This document shows positions 58,001 through 61,787 of a stretch of 64,000 bases of DNA, in pieces. Each line of letters begins with the position of its first letter. The first letter of the stretch is position 1. The translations under genes were made by a program, and so were the position numbers. The notes under the pieces are model-generated. The model was not told where the DNA came from, searched no databases, and worked only from the letters and a program-made list of their open reading frames with translations. The stretch comes from Siphonodentalium dalli (lineage: Eukaryota > Mollusca > Scaphopoda > Gadilida > Siphonodentaliidae), in contig CP136067.1 of the NCBI GenBank assembly GCA_032622095.1, forward strand, positions 74,862,705 to 74,926,704, read 5' to 3'.

Positions 58001-60852
58001 GTCTTGATGGGTTACAGATTATAAGAGGGCTAACATATGACAGCCTAATATAACTATATTTCAATAAAACATATTATTACCACTTTATAGGGCGTTCTCT
58101 AGGCCATTGATAATGTTTTTCGGGGCGTTCCAAATAGCGTATTGTTACCAAAACAGCGGGCCGATAATGAGAAGCCTAGTTCATTATCGGCCCGCCGCCC
58201 GGAAACTATAGATCTCGTTTATTATCGCGAGAGTTACGTCCCTTCAACTTCCGATCTGGCGTGTTTATTTCAAGAAAATAATGGGAAGATGTATCCGATT
58301 TTCTCAACACTATAGTGGTTTTATGATTGGAATTCACGCTATATGATTGAATTATTGTATCAAGCATAAGTATGCATTGATAATTTTAGCTGTCAACCTC
58401 TCATTGGTTGTTACTCGTCTCCAATGCTGGTTTTTCCCCCTGTCCTATTTTCGAGACTCCGTCAGTCCGTGTCAGATGACAAGTCAAATGATATCAAATT
58501 TAAATGTTCTTGAAAATATTTCTCTCTTAATCTACTTCATTATTCCACTAAATCCTCAAATGGGTCAAATGTCCAAAACTGTGGTAATAATAGTAATAAC
58601 ATGATTTCATCGGGCATTATGGTTTATTAACGGCCCTCTGGAATGATTAACAGCCCTCGGGCCTATTAGCGTCCCTCGACTTCGTCTCGGGCCGCTAATA
58701 GGCCCTTGGGCTGTTAATCATTCCAGCCGGGCCGTTAATAAACCATAACGCCCTCAAAAATCATGTTATTGTTATATTGTCTGCTGGTGATAAAAGTTCT
58801 CTTATCTCTGACAGTGAAGACTATATTAATTAATTGTAAGTTACTTGGGTTCTCACCAGGAAACCTCAAGTCTGGAAAATTCTAAGTCGAAAAAGGGCCA
58901 TAAGTCTTGTATAACAAAAAATGAATTAAACCCATATTCGAACTCGCTATGTATTTTGGGCTGAGAAAATACAAATTTTTGTTCCGATCAGATAAAAAAT
59001 GTTGCAGCATGAATTCTAAGTAAAAAAAAGGGCCATAACTCCGTAAAAAAAAATAAAAGGTCGGCCGACCACAGTGTCCCCCGACAATGTGGCAAGTCGA
59101 TGCCGCTTTGTTAAAGAAATTTTAATAAAACTGTAGGAGGAGTTGATTACACCATGAAGGTACCCAATCTCATCCAAAAGGCAAAAATGTTCCAAATTTT
59201 CTAAGTTGAAAACCCCCCAAAAATATGGAAAAAATGATATTTTTTATTAGCTATATAGATGTTGCAAATCACCAACATGTTAGGAACAATATCCCAGAGT
59301 TTAAAATCTCTACATTTAAAACTGTAGGAGGAGTTGATTACACCTTGAAGGTACCCAATCTCATCCAAAAGCAAAAATGTTCCAAATTTTCTAAGTCAAA
59401 AACCCTCCGAAAATATGGAAAAAATTATATTTTTTATTAGCTATATAGATGTTGCAAATCACCAACATGTTAGGAACAATATCCCAGAGTTTCAAATCTC
59501 TACGTTTAAAACTGTAGGAGGAGTTGATTACACCATGAAGGTACCCAATCTCGGACGCACGGACGGACGGACGGACGAGGGTCATTTCTATAGTCCTCCG
59601 ACGGAAACGTCGGGGGACAATTATATAGATGTTGCAAATCACCAACATGTTAGGAACAATATCCCAGAGTTTCAAATCTCTACGTTTAAAACTGTAGGAG
59701 GAGTTGATTACACCATGAAGGTACCCAATCTCGGACGCACGGACGGACGGACGAGGGTCATTTCTATAGTCCTCCGACGGAAACGTCGGGGGACAAAAAC
59801 ATTGGAGCAAACCCATATTCAAACTAGATCTGTACTTTGGGCTAAGAAACTCTAAACCCATATTCGAACTCGATTTGAATTTTGGGCTGAGAAACTTTTT
59901 TTTATATATCAAACTTGGTTCTGATTGGATAGAAAATGTTTGAGTATCACACAATGCGTAAAGTGTCTATAGACAGATGGATGGATGAACGACGAGTGAT
60001 AAAACCAGATGTCGACACTGTGTACCAACATAAAAAGGAACGGACAAATCTGGTTTTCAATTTTTTTTGAGAAATTGTTGTATAGATCCATATACCAAAT
60101 ATGAATGAAATTTGTTGAAGTTATCATGCTAACAGACATAAAATTTCCTAAAATTGATTAAAAAAAAATAGAAACAAGTGGCATAACTCTGGTTAGAAAG
60201 TCGGGGTTGGCCTGATTTTCTGTGTGCAGCTGTCGTACGTGACATTGAATAAACTCACAAACCAAAATTTGTCAATCCATCAATAAACGGCTATGTTATA
60301 CATGCATAGGTTTGGGACCACCTGCCCACCCACCTGCCAACAGTCCCTTGTCAAACCATAACATTAAGTTGAGTTTTTTATTTCTTCTGATATTTCTTAT
60401 TATAAAGCGTTTAATGGCGAAGTTATGAAATAATTAATCTCACGCACATCATAAAAATGGTCGTGCGCATAGAATTCTCAGGAAAACGAACAAAAAAAAA
60501 GGTCCAAAATTCACCTGGAAATGACTTAAATTACCATTGAAGACTCCGTCAAAATATTTCGAAAAACTGCATATTCCTGATGATGGCAAAAGCCCACTCT
60601 TGACTTTGTCAAGTGAGCAAAAACAAGAGTTGTGCAACGAAGATGGAGCTCATCAATTTTTTTGCTCATCAAAGAGTGAATCTGAGATAAAAAAAGAAAT
60701 TTGGTTATGAGCTTGTTTCTCACCTCTGATCTCGGTGCCATGTGATGATGTCTGCACAACAGGGTAATACTTCACAGGCAGCGATAAGGCCTGTTGCTTT
60801 TTAATGTACAAACCATTCGAGGAATCAAAGGCAGCAGCTATGTAACCATTCC
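6817..60852 (-). CDS. KIAA2013: KIAA2013 orthologue, 12 exons, 5' end missing
   Basis: Twelve minus-strand exons join in phase (129+59+93+74+141+103+69+200+113+265+125+200 bp) into 522 residues and a stop. Similarity to human KIAA2013 from memory is collinear from near human residue 95 to the C-terminus. Matching blocks include NGYIAAAFD (human NGFLALDV), [10 protein letters not shown] (CKAGCLDEPV) and [14 protein letters not shown] ([14 protein letters not shown]). The human protein has about 634 residues, so roughly 100 N-terminal residues are missing. Known of the family: a conserved metazoan single-pass type I membrane protein (Pfam DUF2152, as I recall) with a luminal domain and a short cytoplasmic tail; function unknown. 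Seen here: one membrane helix at residues about 480-502 and N-glycosylation sequons NAT, NNT and NIS. Introns run from 707 to 12738 bp. All are GT-AG except intron 6, which is GC-AG. No polyadenylation signal was recognised below 6817. Confidence 0.93.
7724..7848 (-). CDS. KIAA2013: KIAA2013-like exon 11
   Basis: Acceptor ttcattgtag, donor GAAG|gtgagt; 125 bp, residues 416-456. Codes [20 protein letters not shown] and [12 protein letters not shown], aligning with human VTQPITPLLYISTDLTHLQD and LRHTLHLKAIL. Strongly conserved throughout. Confidence 0.95.
8040..8810. repeat. Repeat cluster in intron 10
   Basis: ctgtgttaaatatgttcacatg occurs near 8090 and, slightly changed, near 8770, flanking a gtatggtacacagtgtcgac element (8310-8640). 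The latter is the inverse of the element ends at 51190-51250 and 59940-60030, whose tails include catactatggtatgggtaaa. Confidence 0.6.
8961..9225 (-). CDS. KIAA2013: KIAA2013-like exon 10
   Basis: Acceptor ctcttcaacag, donor GG|gtaagt; 265 bp, residues 328-414. Starts [20 protein letters not shown] (human APGILQGMVLSFGGLQFTEN) and ends [15 protein letters not shown] (human IYACKAGCLDEPVEL). Carries sequons NNT and NIS. The acceptor lies in a 48-bp tandem duplication (9208-9303); the upstream acceptor copy would add an in-frame stop. Confidence 0.95.
9208..9303. repeat. 48-bp tandem repeat x2 over exon 10 acceptor
   Basis: Two 48-bp units (9208-9255 and 9256-9303) with about 3 differences. 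Each contains the start of exon 10 with its polypyrimidine tract and CAG acceptor. Use of the upstream acceptor (9274-9275) adds 48 bases containing an in-frame TAG. Confidence 0.92.
9716..11330 (+). repeat. 162-bp satellite-like array, 8 units
   Basis: Starts acaagaggtggcatcagaga. Eight units of about 161-162 bp, each with actaattaagggccataac, caaattttatcgg, ggttttcgaactc, gagacacctatatacc and gttatcgcgctaac. The repeat phrase begins near 9834, 9995, 10155, 10317, 10478, 10640, 10801 and 10964. It ends in a C-rich tract (cgcccgccggcccgtccgcc) and aagtcgagttttgg. Confidence 0.93.
12051..12704 (+). mobile_element. hAT-type element, non-autonomous
   Basis: Ends agtgatgggcggtt (from 12055) and aaccgcccatctct form an inverted repeat; 8-bp direct repeats agtagatg lie at 12043-12050 and 12705-12712. 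There are 4 extra bases (ccgt) between the left repeat and the terminus. Inner arms are rich in aaccgaaaaccga. It contains a BED zinc-finger fragment but no transposase core. The unoccupied counterpart near 37380 supports the insertion. Confidence 0.82.
12333..12455 (+). pseudogene. BED zinc-finger fragment of hAT transposase
   Basis: 40 codons then [13 protein letters not shown] followed by CRCLICHK fits the start of a BED-type zinc finger (aromatic W-x-Y/F, then C-x2-C) as in hAT/ZBED transposases. The second half of the finger (the His pair) and the catalytic domain are absent, so this is a remnant. Confidence 0.7.
13953..15860 (+). mobile_element. Large unclassified repeat, copy A
   Basis: Begins with a 318-bp segment bounded by a perfect inverted repeat of nearly 50 bp (aagcctgaacactgaactat and its inverse at 14270), then a third copy of that end at 14290. 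Blocks shared with copy B (39530-42060) include aggagattggcgagttgcgg, ctggccaagc, gtggcaggcaaggcct, gcgcccag and gatccaatgtatcacta. The middle (14880-15250) is GC-rich compared with its surroundings and may once have been coding. Class not recognised. Confidence 0.65.
15861..17640. other. Intron sequence without recognised genes
   Basis: Short ORFs near 16329-16594 and 16713-17028 lack recognisable motifs or splice context. No tandem repeat or inverted ends were seen by eye. Confidence 0.5.
17650..18070 (+). repeat. aggagacttcgg repeat, 2 units
   Basis: Two units of about 210 bp: agtagcgagggaat, gaaagaaaattcc, then cgaaattaggagacttcgg, cacgtggca and tatatgtatt (from about 17665 and 17867). 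The family also occurs at 5235-5400. Confidence 0.8.
18119..18552 (+). mobile_element. 430-bp element, copy 1
   Basis: Bounded by caactaaata and tatttagttg, a 10-bp inverted repeat. Almost identical to 20335-20760, with small indels only. No coding content recognised. The inverted ends make it a short DNA element rather than an LTR. Confidence 0.75.
18745..19612 (+). repeat. 170-bp array, 4 units, with tail
   Basis: Starts aacaagagcatcgctagggc, with aatacgcccttt mirrored by aaagggcgtat at the end. Four units (from about 18870, 19041, 19211 and 19380) carry tcaaattctaagtcgaaaa, cataactcatgtaaaaa and ggagttatcggtcggaaacc. Ends with gacagacagacggacagac and gggcgtataaaaat. Confidence 0.92.
20335..20760 (+). 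mobile_element. 430-bp element, copy 2
   Basis: Direct-orientation near copy of 18119-18552 with the same caactaaata/tatttagttg ends. High similarity implies recent activity or a local duplication. Confidence 0.75.
20930..21165 (-). repeat. Partial inverse copy of the large repeat
   Basis: Reverse complement of 13985-14150, including ggacagttcatgcgtgacta and cactgtggcttgcaaagc-type blocks. A small piece only, without the GC-rich middle. Confidence 0.75.
21964..22076 (-). CDS. KIAA2013: KIAA2013-like exon 9
   Basis: Acceptor ctgtttccag, donor TCAG|gtattg; 113 bp, residues 290-326 plus split codons. Codes [19 protein letters not shown], then [17 protein letters not shown]. The human equivalent is LQLSDLWRLTLQKRGCKGLVKVG, so the W, L, GC and VK positions are kept. 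Confidence 0.91.
22145..22905 (+). repeat. About 160-bp array, 3 units, hairpin ends
   Basis: Left end aactagaggtgtgactgtc includes the hairpin gtcccaatgggac and tacccccc; right end ccccccctaacttcgttgcg leads into ggggggtataaaaat. Three units with gaaaaaggggataactcc, cggacagacgtcataatcgc and gttcccatggt. The tail has ggacggacgacggacggac. Confidence 0.9.
23320..23560 (+). repeat. Short copy of the 18745 family
   Basis: aacaagagcattgctagggc, aaaatatgccctttaggc and one tcaaattctaagtcgaaaa unit, ending abruptly at ggacggacaag. No tataaaaat tail, so 3'-truncated. Confidence 0.8.
24280..24500 (+). repeat. Dispersed repeat, also at 34330-34700
   Basis: gttcttgagaagaa, tggcattgcc-like text, tgacccggtgacccca, aatatgaccccaatc, cttatggttctggaga and a gacagatggatgga tail. 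The second, longer copy is at 34330-34700. Confidence 0.65.
24696..24895 (-). CDS. KIAA2013: KIAA2013-like exon 8
   Basis: Acceptor tttcattgcag, donor TT|gtaagtat; 200 bp, residues 223-288. Contains LWLSGFTIS, then [16 protein letters not shown], matching human VNLTLYYMLSCSPAPL, and ends [12 protein letters not shown], matching NYEDHCFSGHAT. The NAT sequon sits where human has NLT, consistent with a conserved luminal N-glycan. Both cysteines (YVLC and DTCYG) have human counterparts nearby. Confidence 0.94.
25382..26395 (+). repeat. 150-175-bp array, 6 units
   Basis: Starts aacaagaggtgag. About six units with gtccaataactctgc, aaaatatccggcc, cctggtttgcgaactc, gaactcatataccaaa and gagccctgtgacgtcgtc. 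Ends gacggacggacggacggatg and ataaaaatg. Older units are at the left; the last two are nearly identical. Confidence 0.9.
28254..28381. repeat. Inverted repeat, about 55-bp arms
   Basis: gcaatcaacgtcgttatcga with gtatagaagtgtctgatgcc is mirrored by ggtatcagacacttctata and gatgttgattgc, with a loop of about 15 bases. Arms differ at few positions. A foldback or MITE core in intron 7. 26400-28250 and 28382-29390 hold no recognised gene or element. Confidence 0.8.
29396..29480 (+). repeat. Possible TTAA-type element end
   Basis: ttaaccctttgaacccg followed by taacaccgatatttcggtg, repeated as taacaccgatattttggtg. It resembles the left end of the TTAA/CCCTTT element at 38309, but no matching right end was found. 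Confidence 0.35.
29860..31450 (+). repeat. 'aagatggc' array, about 10 units of 154 bp
   Basis: Units carry aaatccaagatggccacc, agcggccatgttttttggcc, cccaaaatgactcgttccc, atctacatgtcaatgtcaac and gtacggcctgtagc. At least two neighbouring units are almost identical and 154 bp apart (30313 and 30467). Several 75-117-residue ORFs follow unit phase and have no independent support. Confidence 0.93.
31804..31873 (-). CDS. Possible orphan signal-peptide exon
   Basis: On the minus strand, ATG opens [20 protein letters not shown], then SFQ, followed by G|gtaaat. Two Lys near the start, a hydrophobic core of about 15 residues and a good donor look like the first exon of a secreted protein. It lies in the left arm of the Tigger element, antisense to the transposase. 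No second exon was found, so this could be chance. Confidence 0.25.
32580..32867 (+). pseudogene. Tigger transposase, N-terminal DNA-binding part
   Basis: Starts [20 protein letters not shown], then [20 protein letters not shown] and VSRI: the psq-type helix-turn-helix of CENP-B/Tigger transposases. The second helix-turn-helix begins ([19 protein letters not shown]) but the frame stops at TGA. The reading continues in the +1 frame as the C-terminal piece, so an internal deletion probably removed the catalytic core and shifted the frame. Confidence 0.85.
32863..33117 (+). pseudogene. Tigger transposase, C-terminal part
   Basis: Open in the +1 frame relative to the N-terminal fragment: [10 protein letters not shown], an acidic stretch (SDDDDAEY), [12 protein letters not shown] and a basic end ([13 protein letters not shown]) before TAA. 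An acidic C-terminal tail is typical of Tigger transposases. No DDE motif lies between the fragments. Confidence 0.7.
33925..34270. mobile_element. Near-perfect palindromic MITE
   Basis: Arms of about 170 bp meet at 34096/34097 (atgact|cc|agtcat). Ends AGGGGTACTGTACACTAAAT and its inverse; flanks TTAA (33921-33924) and TTGA (34271-34274, one change from TTAA). No coding capacity. The transcript would form one long hairpin. Confidence 0.88.
34903..34971 (-). CDS. KIAA2013: KIAA2013-like exon 7
   Basis: Acceptor catattacag, donor AAG|gttagt; 69 bp, 23 codons, phase 0 at both ends. Codes [14 protein letters not shown] and REHSAVWAK. Human has EMLELLDMPAAELLQDHQLLWAQ, with the same spacing of MxE, LL and W. 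Short exon found by homology and phase. Confidence 0.9.
35390..35690 (+). repeat. Dispersed repeat, also at 47820-48220
   Basis: ccgtaactctggtaaa, aaacctcatagta, gtatccttttct-type text and accaaatccaatgatcc. The copy at 47820-48220 has the same order. Both end in a G-run near gtataatat or ggggatc. Confidence 0.6.
36341..36342 (-). promoter_or_regulatory. GC splice donor of intron 6
   Basis: The exon 6/intron 6 junction reads AAAAAG|gcaaga. It matches the AG|GCAAG consensus of rare GC-AG introns and is the only site that keeps phase with exon 7. Confidence 0.8.
36342..36444 (-). CDS. KIAA2013: KIAA2013-like exon 6, GC donor
   Basis: Acceptor tatttcag; 103 bp; 1 base completes Ser with exon 5, then 34 codons ending in phase 0. 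It includes [16 protein letters not shown] and [10 protein letters not shown], aligning with human ETVLWVVHVSGPI and LKALQDLARK. The donor is AAAAAG|gcaaga, a GC-AG intron. The nearest downstream GT (TTTG|gtttga) would leave 2 extra bases and break the phase-0 junction with exon 7. Confidence 0.87.
36950..37720 (+). repeat. Dispersed repeat (copy without hAT)
   Basis: Counterpart of 11500-13220. At the hAT site it reads gagcacatgggcagtcggta followed by gaagtcaataatacatca with no insert, so it serves as the empty site. Confidence 0.75.
37921..38067. repeat. 49-bp tandem repeat x3 over exon 5 donor
   Basis: Three near-identical 49-bp units start at 37921, 37970 and 38019. Each carries the last 32 coding bases of exon 5 plus the gtgagtt donor. 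On the minus strand the donor copies are at 38035, 37986 and 37937. Reading past the first gives AGG TGA, an immediate stop, and 49 is not a multiple of 3, so only the first donor is productive. Confidence 0.92.
38036..38176 (-). CDS. KIAA2013: KIAA2013-like exon 5
   Basis: Acceptor gttttttcag, donor AAG|gtgagtt; 141 bp, residues 119-164 plus split codons at both ends. It includes YRLTKGLVS and [14 protein letters not shown], aligning with human LLYSGRSPP and LVHLVVVAAKKLVN. The last 32 coding bases lie inside a 49-bp unit present three times (37921-38067), so two more copies of the donor follow downstream. A gtaagt string inside the exon (TTTGGTAAGTCT) is read as coding, because using it would lose the conserved block. 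Confidence 0.9.
38309..38586. mobile_element. piggyBac-like MITE
   Basis: CCCTTTCATGA and TCATGAAAGGG are inverted ends flanked by TTAA on both sides (38305-38308 and 38587-38590), as for piggyBac elements (TTAA target, CCC-starting ends). The interior has nested inverted copies of agtgcattctctta and tatataagagaatgca. Confidence 0.85.
40677..41838. mobile_element. TTA-flanked TIR element (PIF/Harbinger-like?)
   Basis: GGCCACTGTTTTTTTATTAG and its near-perfect inverse at the right end, flanked by TTA on both sides (40674-40676 and 41839-41841). A 3-bp TWA duplication suggests PIF/Harbinger. Sub-terminal ccgaccgaccgaccc. The right half has 32-bp units x3 (41329-41415) and gatataatatagtgccacat repeats in both orientations. 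No transposase; one small ORF. Confidence 0.75.
40950..41189 (+). CDS. Small ORF inside the TTA-flanked element
   Basis: 79 codons from the ATG at 40950: [48 protein letters not shown], ending FGYNC. The frame is open upstream to an ATG at 40887. Mixed, protein-like composition differs from the low-complexity frames nearby. Not recognised; it may be cargo, a captured exon or an accessory protein of the element. Confidence 0.35.
   Translation: MGKVYLCAVVISENKTIRKQLKCVYPEITVRELLSFVEDDALIRRDYFGGLTEQFTEVVTEIEEPDVPVSALSSFGYNC
42840..42915. repeat. Short foldback
   Basis: ttggtattgggtat with gagaaacaa is mirrored by ttgtttctc and atacccaataccaa. 42061-42839 and 42916-43860 hold no recognised gene or element. 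Confidence 0.7.
43866..45037 (+). repeat. About 165-bp array, left part
   Basis: Starts gacaagagctacactgagct. Units at about 43968, 44128, 44368, 44500, 44676 and 44838 carry ttctaagtcgaaaa, ttcgaacttgacctgtattt and gttatcatccggaaacc. Split by the element 45038-47638; the tail (aaaccaatcacataatatgg, then ggcgtataaaaat) resumes at 47639-47690. Confidence 0.88.
45038..47638. mobile_element. 2.6-kb TAA-flanked TIR element
   Basis: About 35-bp perfect inverted ends beginning GGGAGCATGTCAAAACCTCT, flanked by TAA on both sides (45035-45037 and 47639-47641). Sub-terminal zones (45070-45310 and 47390-47600) are dense in TTTCG/CGAAA words in opposite orientation. A block of about 110 bp (45355-45560) is tandemly doubled. 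No transposase was found. The 3-bp TWA duplication fits a PIF/Harbinger-like non-autonomous element. Confidence 0.85.
46764..46955 (-). CDS. Small ORF inside the TAA-flanked element
   Basis: 63 codons: [20 protein letters not shown], then [16 protein letters not shown] and REYEEV-like basic/acidic text, with CCCCAG|gtatca as a possible donor near the end. Balanced amino-acid composition, but no family recognised. It may be an exon of an element gene or a captured host exon. Confidence 0.3.
   Translation of the reverse strand: MKRLDVIISVRSWLETVMKSNRSIGSGHIRSWENIRPAVYTGRQYEEVRVFTTPGITHLTEKR
48234..48307 (-). CDS. KIAA2013: KIAA2013-like exon 4
   Basis: Acceptor ttctattcatag, donor gtaagttt; 74 bp. 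Phase 0 start, with 2 bases left over (CA) to form Gln with the first base of exon 5. Codes [20 protein letters not shown], then SEDL. Sequence similarity to human is weak here, as this is a variable stretch after NNPTE. The call rests on splice sites and phase fit with exons 3 and 5. Confidence 0.8.
48600..49260 (+). repeat. 'aagatggc' array, diverged
   Basis: About four units with tgcgggctgcagggtgtgcc, aattcaagatggctgc, gaggtcaaccc/gatccatatgaag and tgatgatcggatgag. It ends at gagctaacgagaggccgatc, a phrase that recurs at 56895 (aatgagaggccaatcac). Confidence 0.8.
50400..51250 (+). repeat. About 150-bp array with tail
   Basis: Units near 50415, 50852 and 51001 with aagggccataactctg, atcggatcaaacccatattc, gaactcgatctgtatttt and gagttat. 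Ends cagacagacggacagacaga, gtggtcaatccggg and catactatggtatgggtaaa before cataaaaatg. Confidence 0.85.
51400..51570 (+). repeat. Single-unit repeat with tail
   Basis: aaacatccataccaaatgtc, gttcaagttatgacc, aaggacggacagatgg and ccaagggatataaaaatt. Same end design as the arrays but with one unit. Confidence 0.6.
52069..54439. mobile_element. hAT-like element with nested insertion
   Basis: Ends TAGTGATGAGCCGAT and ATCGGCTCATCACTA are inverted repeats flanked by perfect 8-bp duplications attgtcag (52061-52068 and 54440-54447). Eight-bp duplications and TAGTGATG-type ends fit hAT. Sub-terminal gccgattccgatt repeats. No transposase domain is visible in the outer part. The interior is occupied by the TTAA-flanked element 52877-54026. 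Confidence 0.87.
52877..54026. mobile_element. TTAA-flanked element nested in hAT
   Basis: CTCTTTCACTGC and GCAGTGAAAGAG are inverted ends flanked by TTAA (52873-52876 and 54027-54030), a piggyBac-type target. The interior is four imperfect units with tttctcaataacttttgtat, gaaacttggtatgcatgtag, gtcacgtgaccac and acaagatggccgcc. A 3' doublet gactcaagtcgcgatcggca (two copies) precedes the right end. Confidence 0.83.
54573..54665 (-). CDS. KIAA2013: KIAA2013-like exon 3
   Basis: Acceptor ttattacag, donor gtaagttt; 93 bp, 31 codons, phase 0 at both ends. It starts [16 protein letters not shown] and ends IKVTNPT. The human match is GRDCVLLQEDFLAHRG followed by RIQLNNPTE. Cys at residue 66 aligns with the human Cys of GRDC. 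Confidence 0.91.
55058..55285 (+). pseudogene. Coding remnant, charged coiled-coil-like
   Basis: A frame with one internal TAA (55094-55096) reads [12 protein letters not shown], stop, [40 protein letters not shown] and HHKYVLKA before TAA. The Glu/Lys-rich text with few low-complexity runs looks like protein, possibly an ORF1-like piece of a LINE. It has the opposite strand to the host gene and sits between exons 2 and 3. Family not recognised. Confidence 0.4.
56298..56356 (-). CDS. KIAA2013: KIAA2013-like exon 2
   Basis: Acceptor tttgaattcag, donor gtaagt. It begins with 2 bases (AC) that complete the Asp codon split with the previous exon, then codes [19 protein letters not shown] (residues 44-62) and ends in phase 0. 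The human counterpart is VLLLREGLLRRVRCLQLG. The exon is only 59 bp, so an ORF scan would miss it; phase continuity on both sides supports it. Confidence 0.87.
58130..58200. repeat. Foldback with ggcccg arms
   Basis: agcgggccgataatga and tcattatcggcccgc are mirrored around a loop of about 13 bases. It is followed 400 bp later by a second foldback built from similar gggcc words. The stretch 56900-58070 holds no recognised feature. Confidence 0.8.
58595..58770. mobile_element. Palindromic MITE, gggcc-rich
   Basis: Arms of about 80 bp: aataacatgattt...gggcattatggtttatt mirrored by aataaaccataacgccc...aaatcatgttatt. Inner arms gaatgattaacagccc/gggctgttaatcattc and gggcctattagc/gctaataggccc meet at tcgacttcgtctcg. 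GC-rich core in an AT-rich setting. Confidence 0.85.
58855..59940 (+). repeat. Composite tandem array with tail duplication
   Basis: ctgtaggaggagttgattac occurs four times (about 59130, 59320, 59510 and 59694). The tail gcacggacggacgg, gtcctccgacggaaacgtcg, ggggaca occurs twice (59552-59624 and 59733-59797). Flanked by aagggccataa/cccatattcgaactcg units of the 50400 family. A 146-codon plus-strand frame and a 187-codon minus-strand frame across it are repeat artefacts. Confidence 0.88.
60050..60400 (+). repeat. Single-unit copy of the 9716 family
   Basis: gttgaagttatcatgctaac, gtggcataactctgg, caataaacggctatgtta, a C-rich tract (ccacctgcccacccacctgc) and taagttgagttttttat follow the same order as the right end of the 162-bp array. 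Confidence 0.65.
60724..60852 (-). CDS. KIAA2013: KIAA2013-like exon 1 of those in window
   Basis: Residues 1-42 of the visible protein. It starts after a CAG acceptor with 2 bases that complete a split codon, so an earlier exon must exist, and ends G|gtgaga. It reads [17 protein letters not shown] and then [11 protein letters not shown], matching human ANGFLALDVAANRLWV and FVPFVQL. The NGY...LYIK block resembles the N-terminal 'NGYLG...' signature of GH65 glycosidases; that link is my inference. No candidate for the preceding exon was found between 60853 and 64000. Confidence 0.9.
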
Positions 60853-61787
60853 CTGAAAGTATGCAAACTCTTGTGTATAAATTTTGAGTAGAGATAACTT
60901 TGTAGTTATTTCAATTAAATTGTAGATATCTTTGGCAACAAGAAAAGATACCTACTTCAATTTACTAAAACAACAGCCAGGGTGCCATGAATAATTATGT
61001 TTATGGAACACTGAACACTTATAATTGGCAAATTAACAAAAACGATGGGGAGAAAATCATCATCTGATTGAATTTGAGATTCTATTTGATGTCAGTGTTG
61101 GAATGATGATTCCATGACAAGATTTTAATTCCCAGCACAGGCACAATGCAATCCCACTTTTCATATTGGCTGATTTAATCAGCCTGATTACAATCAACAT
61201 CAAGAATTCACTTGATAAAGGCTTCACAGAAGACCGAAAGCTTGTGTGCATTATAAACTAATGAGTCTATAAAGGTGTTATCATTCAATTCCTGTCATCT
61301 TATAACTTCATCAAGACTAATATGGCTATACATATACATCATCATTTATTGAACTTGTAAGCTTATTGGACATCAATTGAAGTGGAAACAAATTGGTTTC
61401 TCTGCTAGTGTCTGCTCATAGGATCAGAACATCCCTAAAAATGAAGAATGGACCACTCATTGCATACTATTAGATATGCAATCAACATCAATTACCAAAG
61501 CATATAGAGGCCTAGGATGTCGAAATACATACTATATAACTTTCAAAATTTATTTATGTCCCTAGATGCATCAAAAATGGTGCTGATTATTTACGACTGA
61601 ATGATGACCCAGCAGAATTTGAGGTGAAGAATTTAGGCATGATTAGACCAAAATCCCGCTACTATCTATCACATTGGATATATATAGGTCAGCTATGGGT
61701 CCTTACCTATAAGTTGTCAACTAATGAAGATAAAGTGAGAAACAAATGCAGTGAATTACTCATGCCTATATTGATACCATCCATATA

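Noticed and set aside
59391-59954. 187-residue minus-strand ORF and the overlapping 146-residue plus-strand ORF
   Set aside because: Both simply follow tandem units and repeat the same peptide; open frames on both strands of a repeat are not evidence of a gene.
61060-61251. Upstream exon of the KIAA2013-like gene
   Set aside because: The frame does not resemble the KIAA2013 N-terminus and offers no donor with the required single left-over base; the text looks like a dispersed repeat.
61681-61740. Candidate exon ending at the gtaagg donor near 61706 (minus strand)
   Set aside because: In the phase needed for exon 1, it meets a TGA a few codons before the donor.
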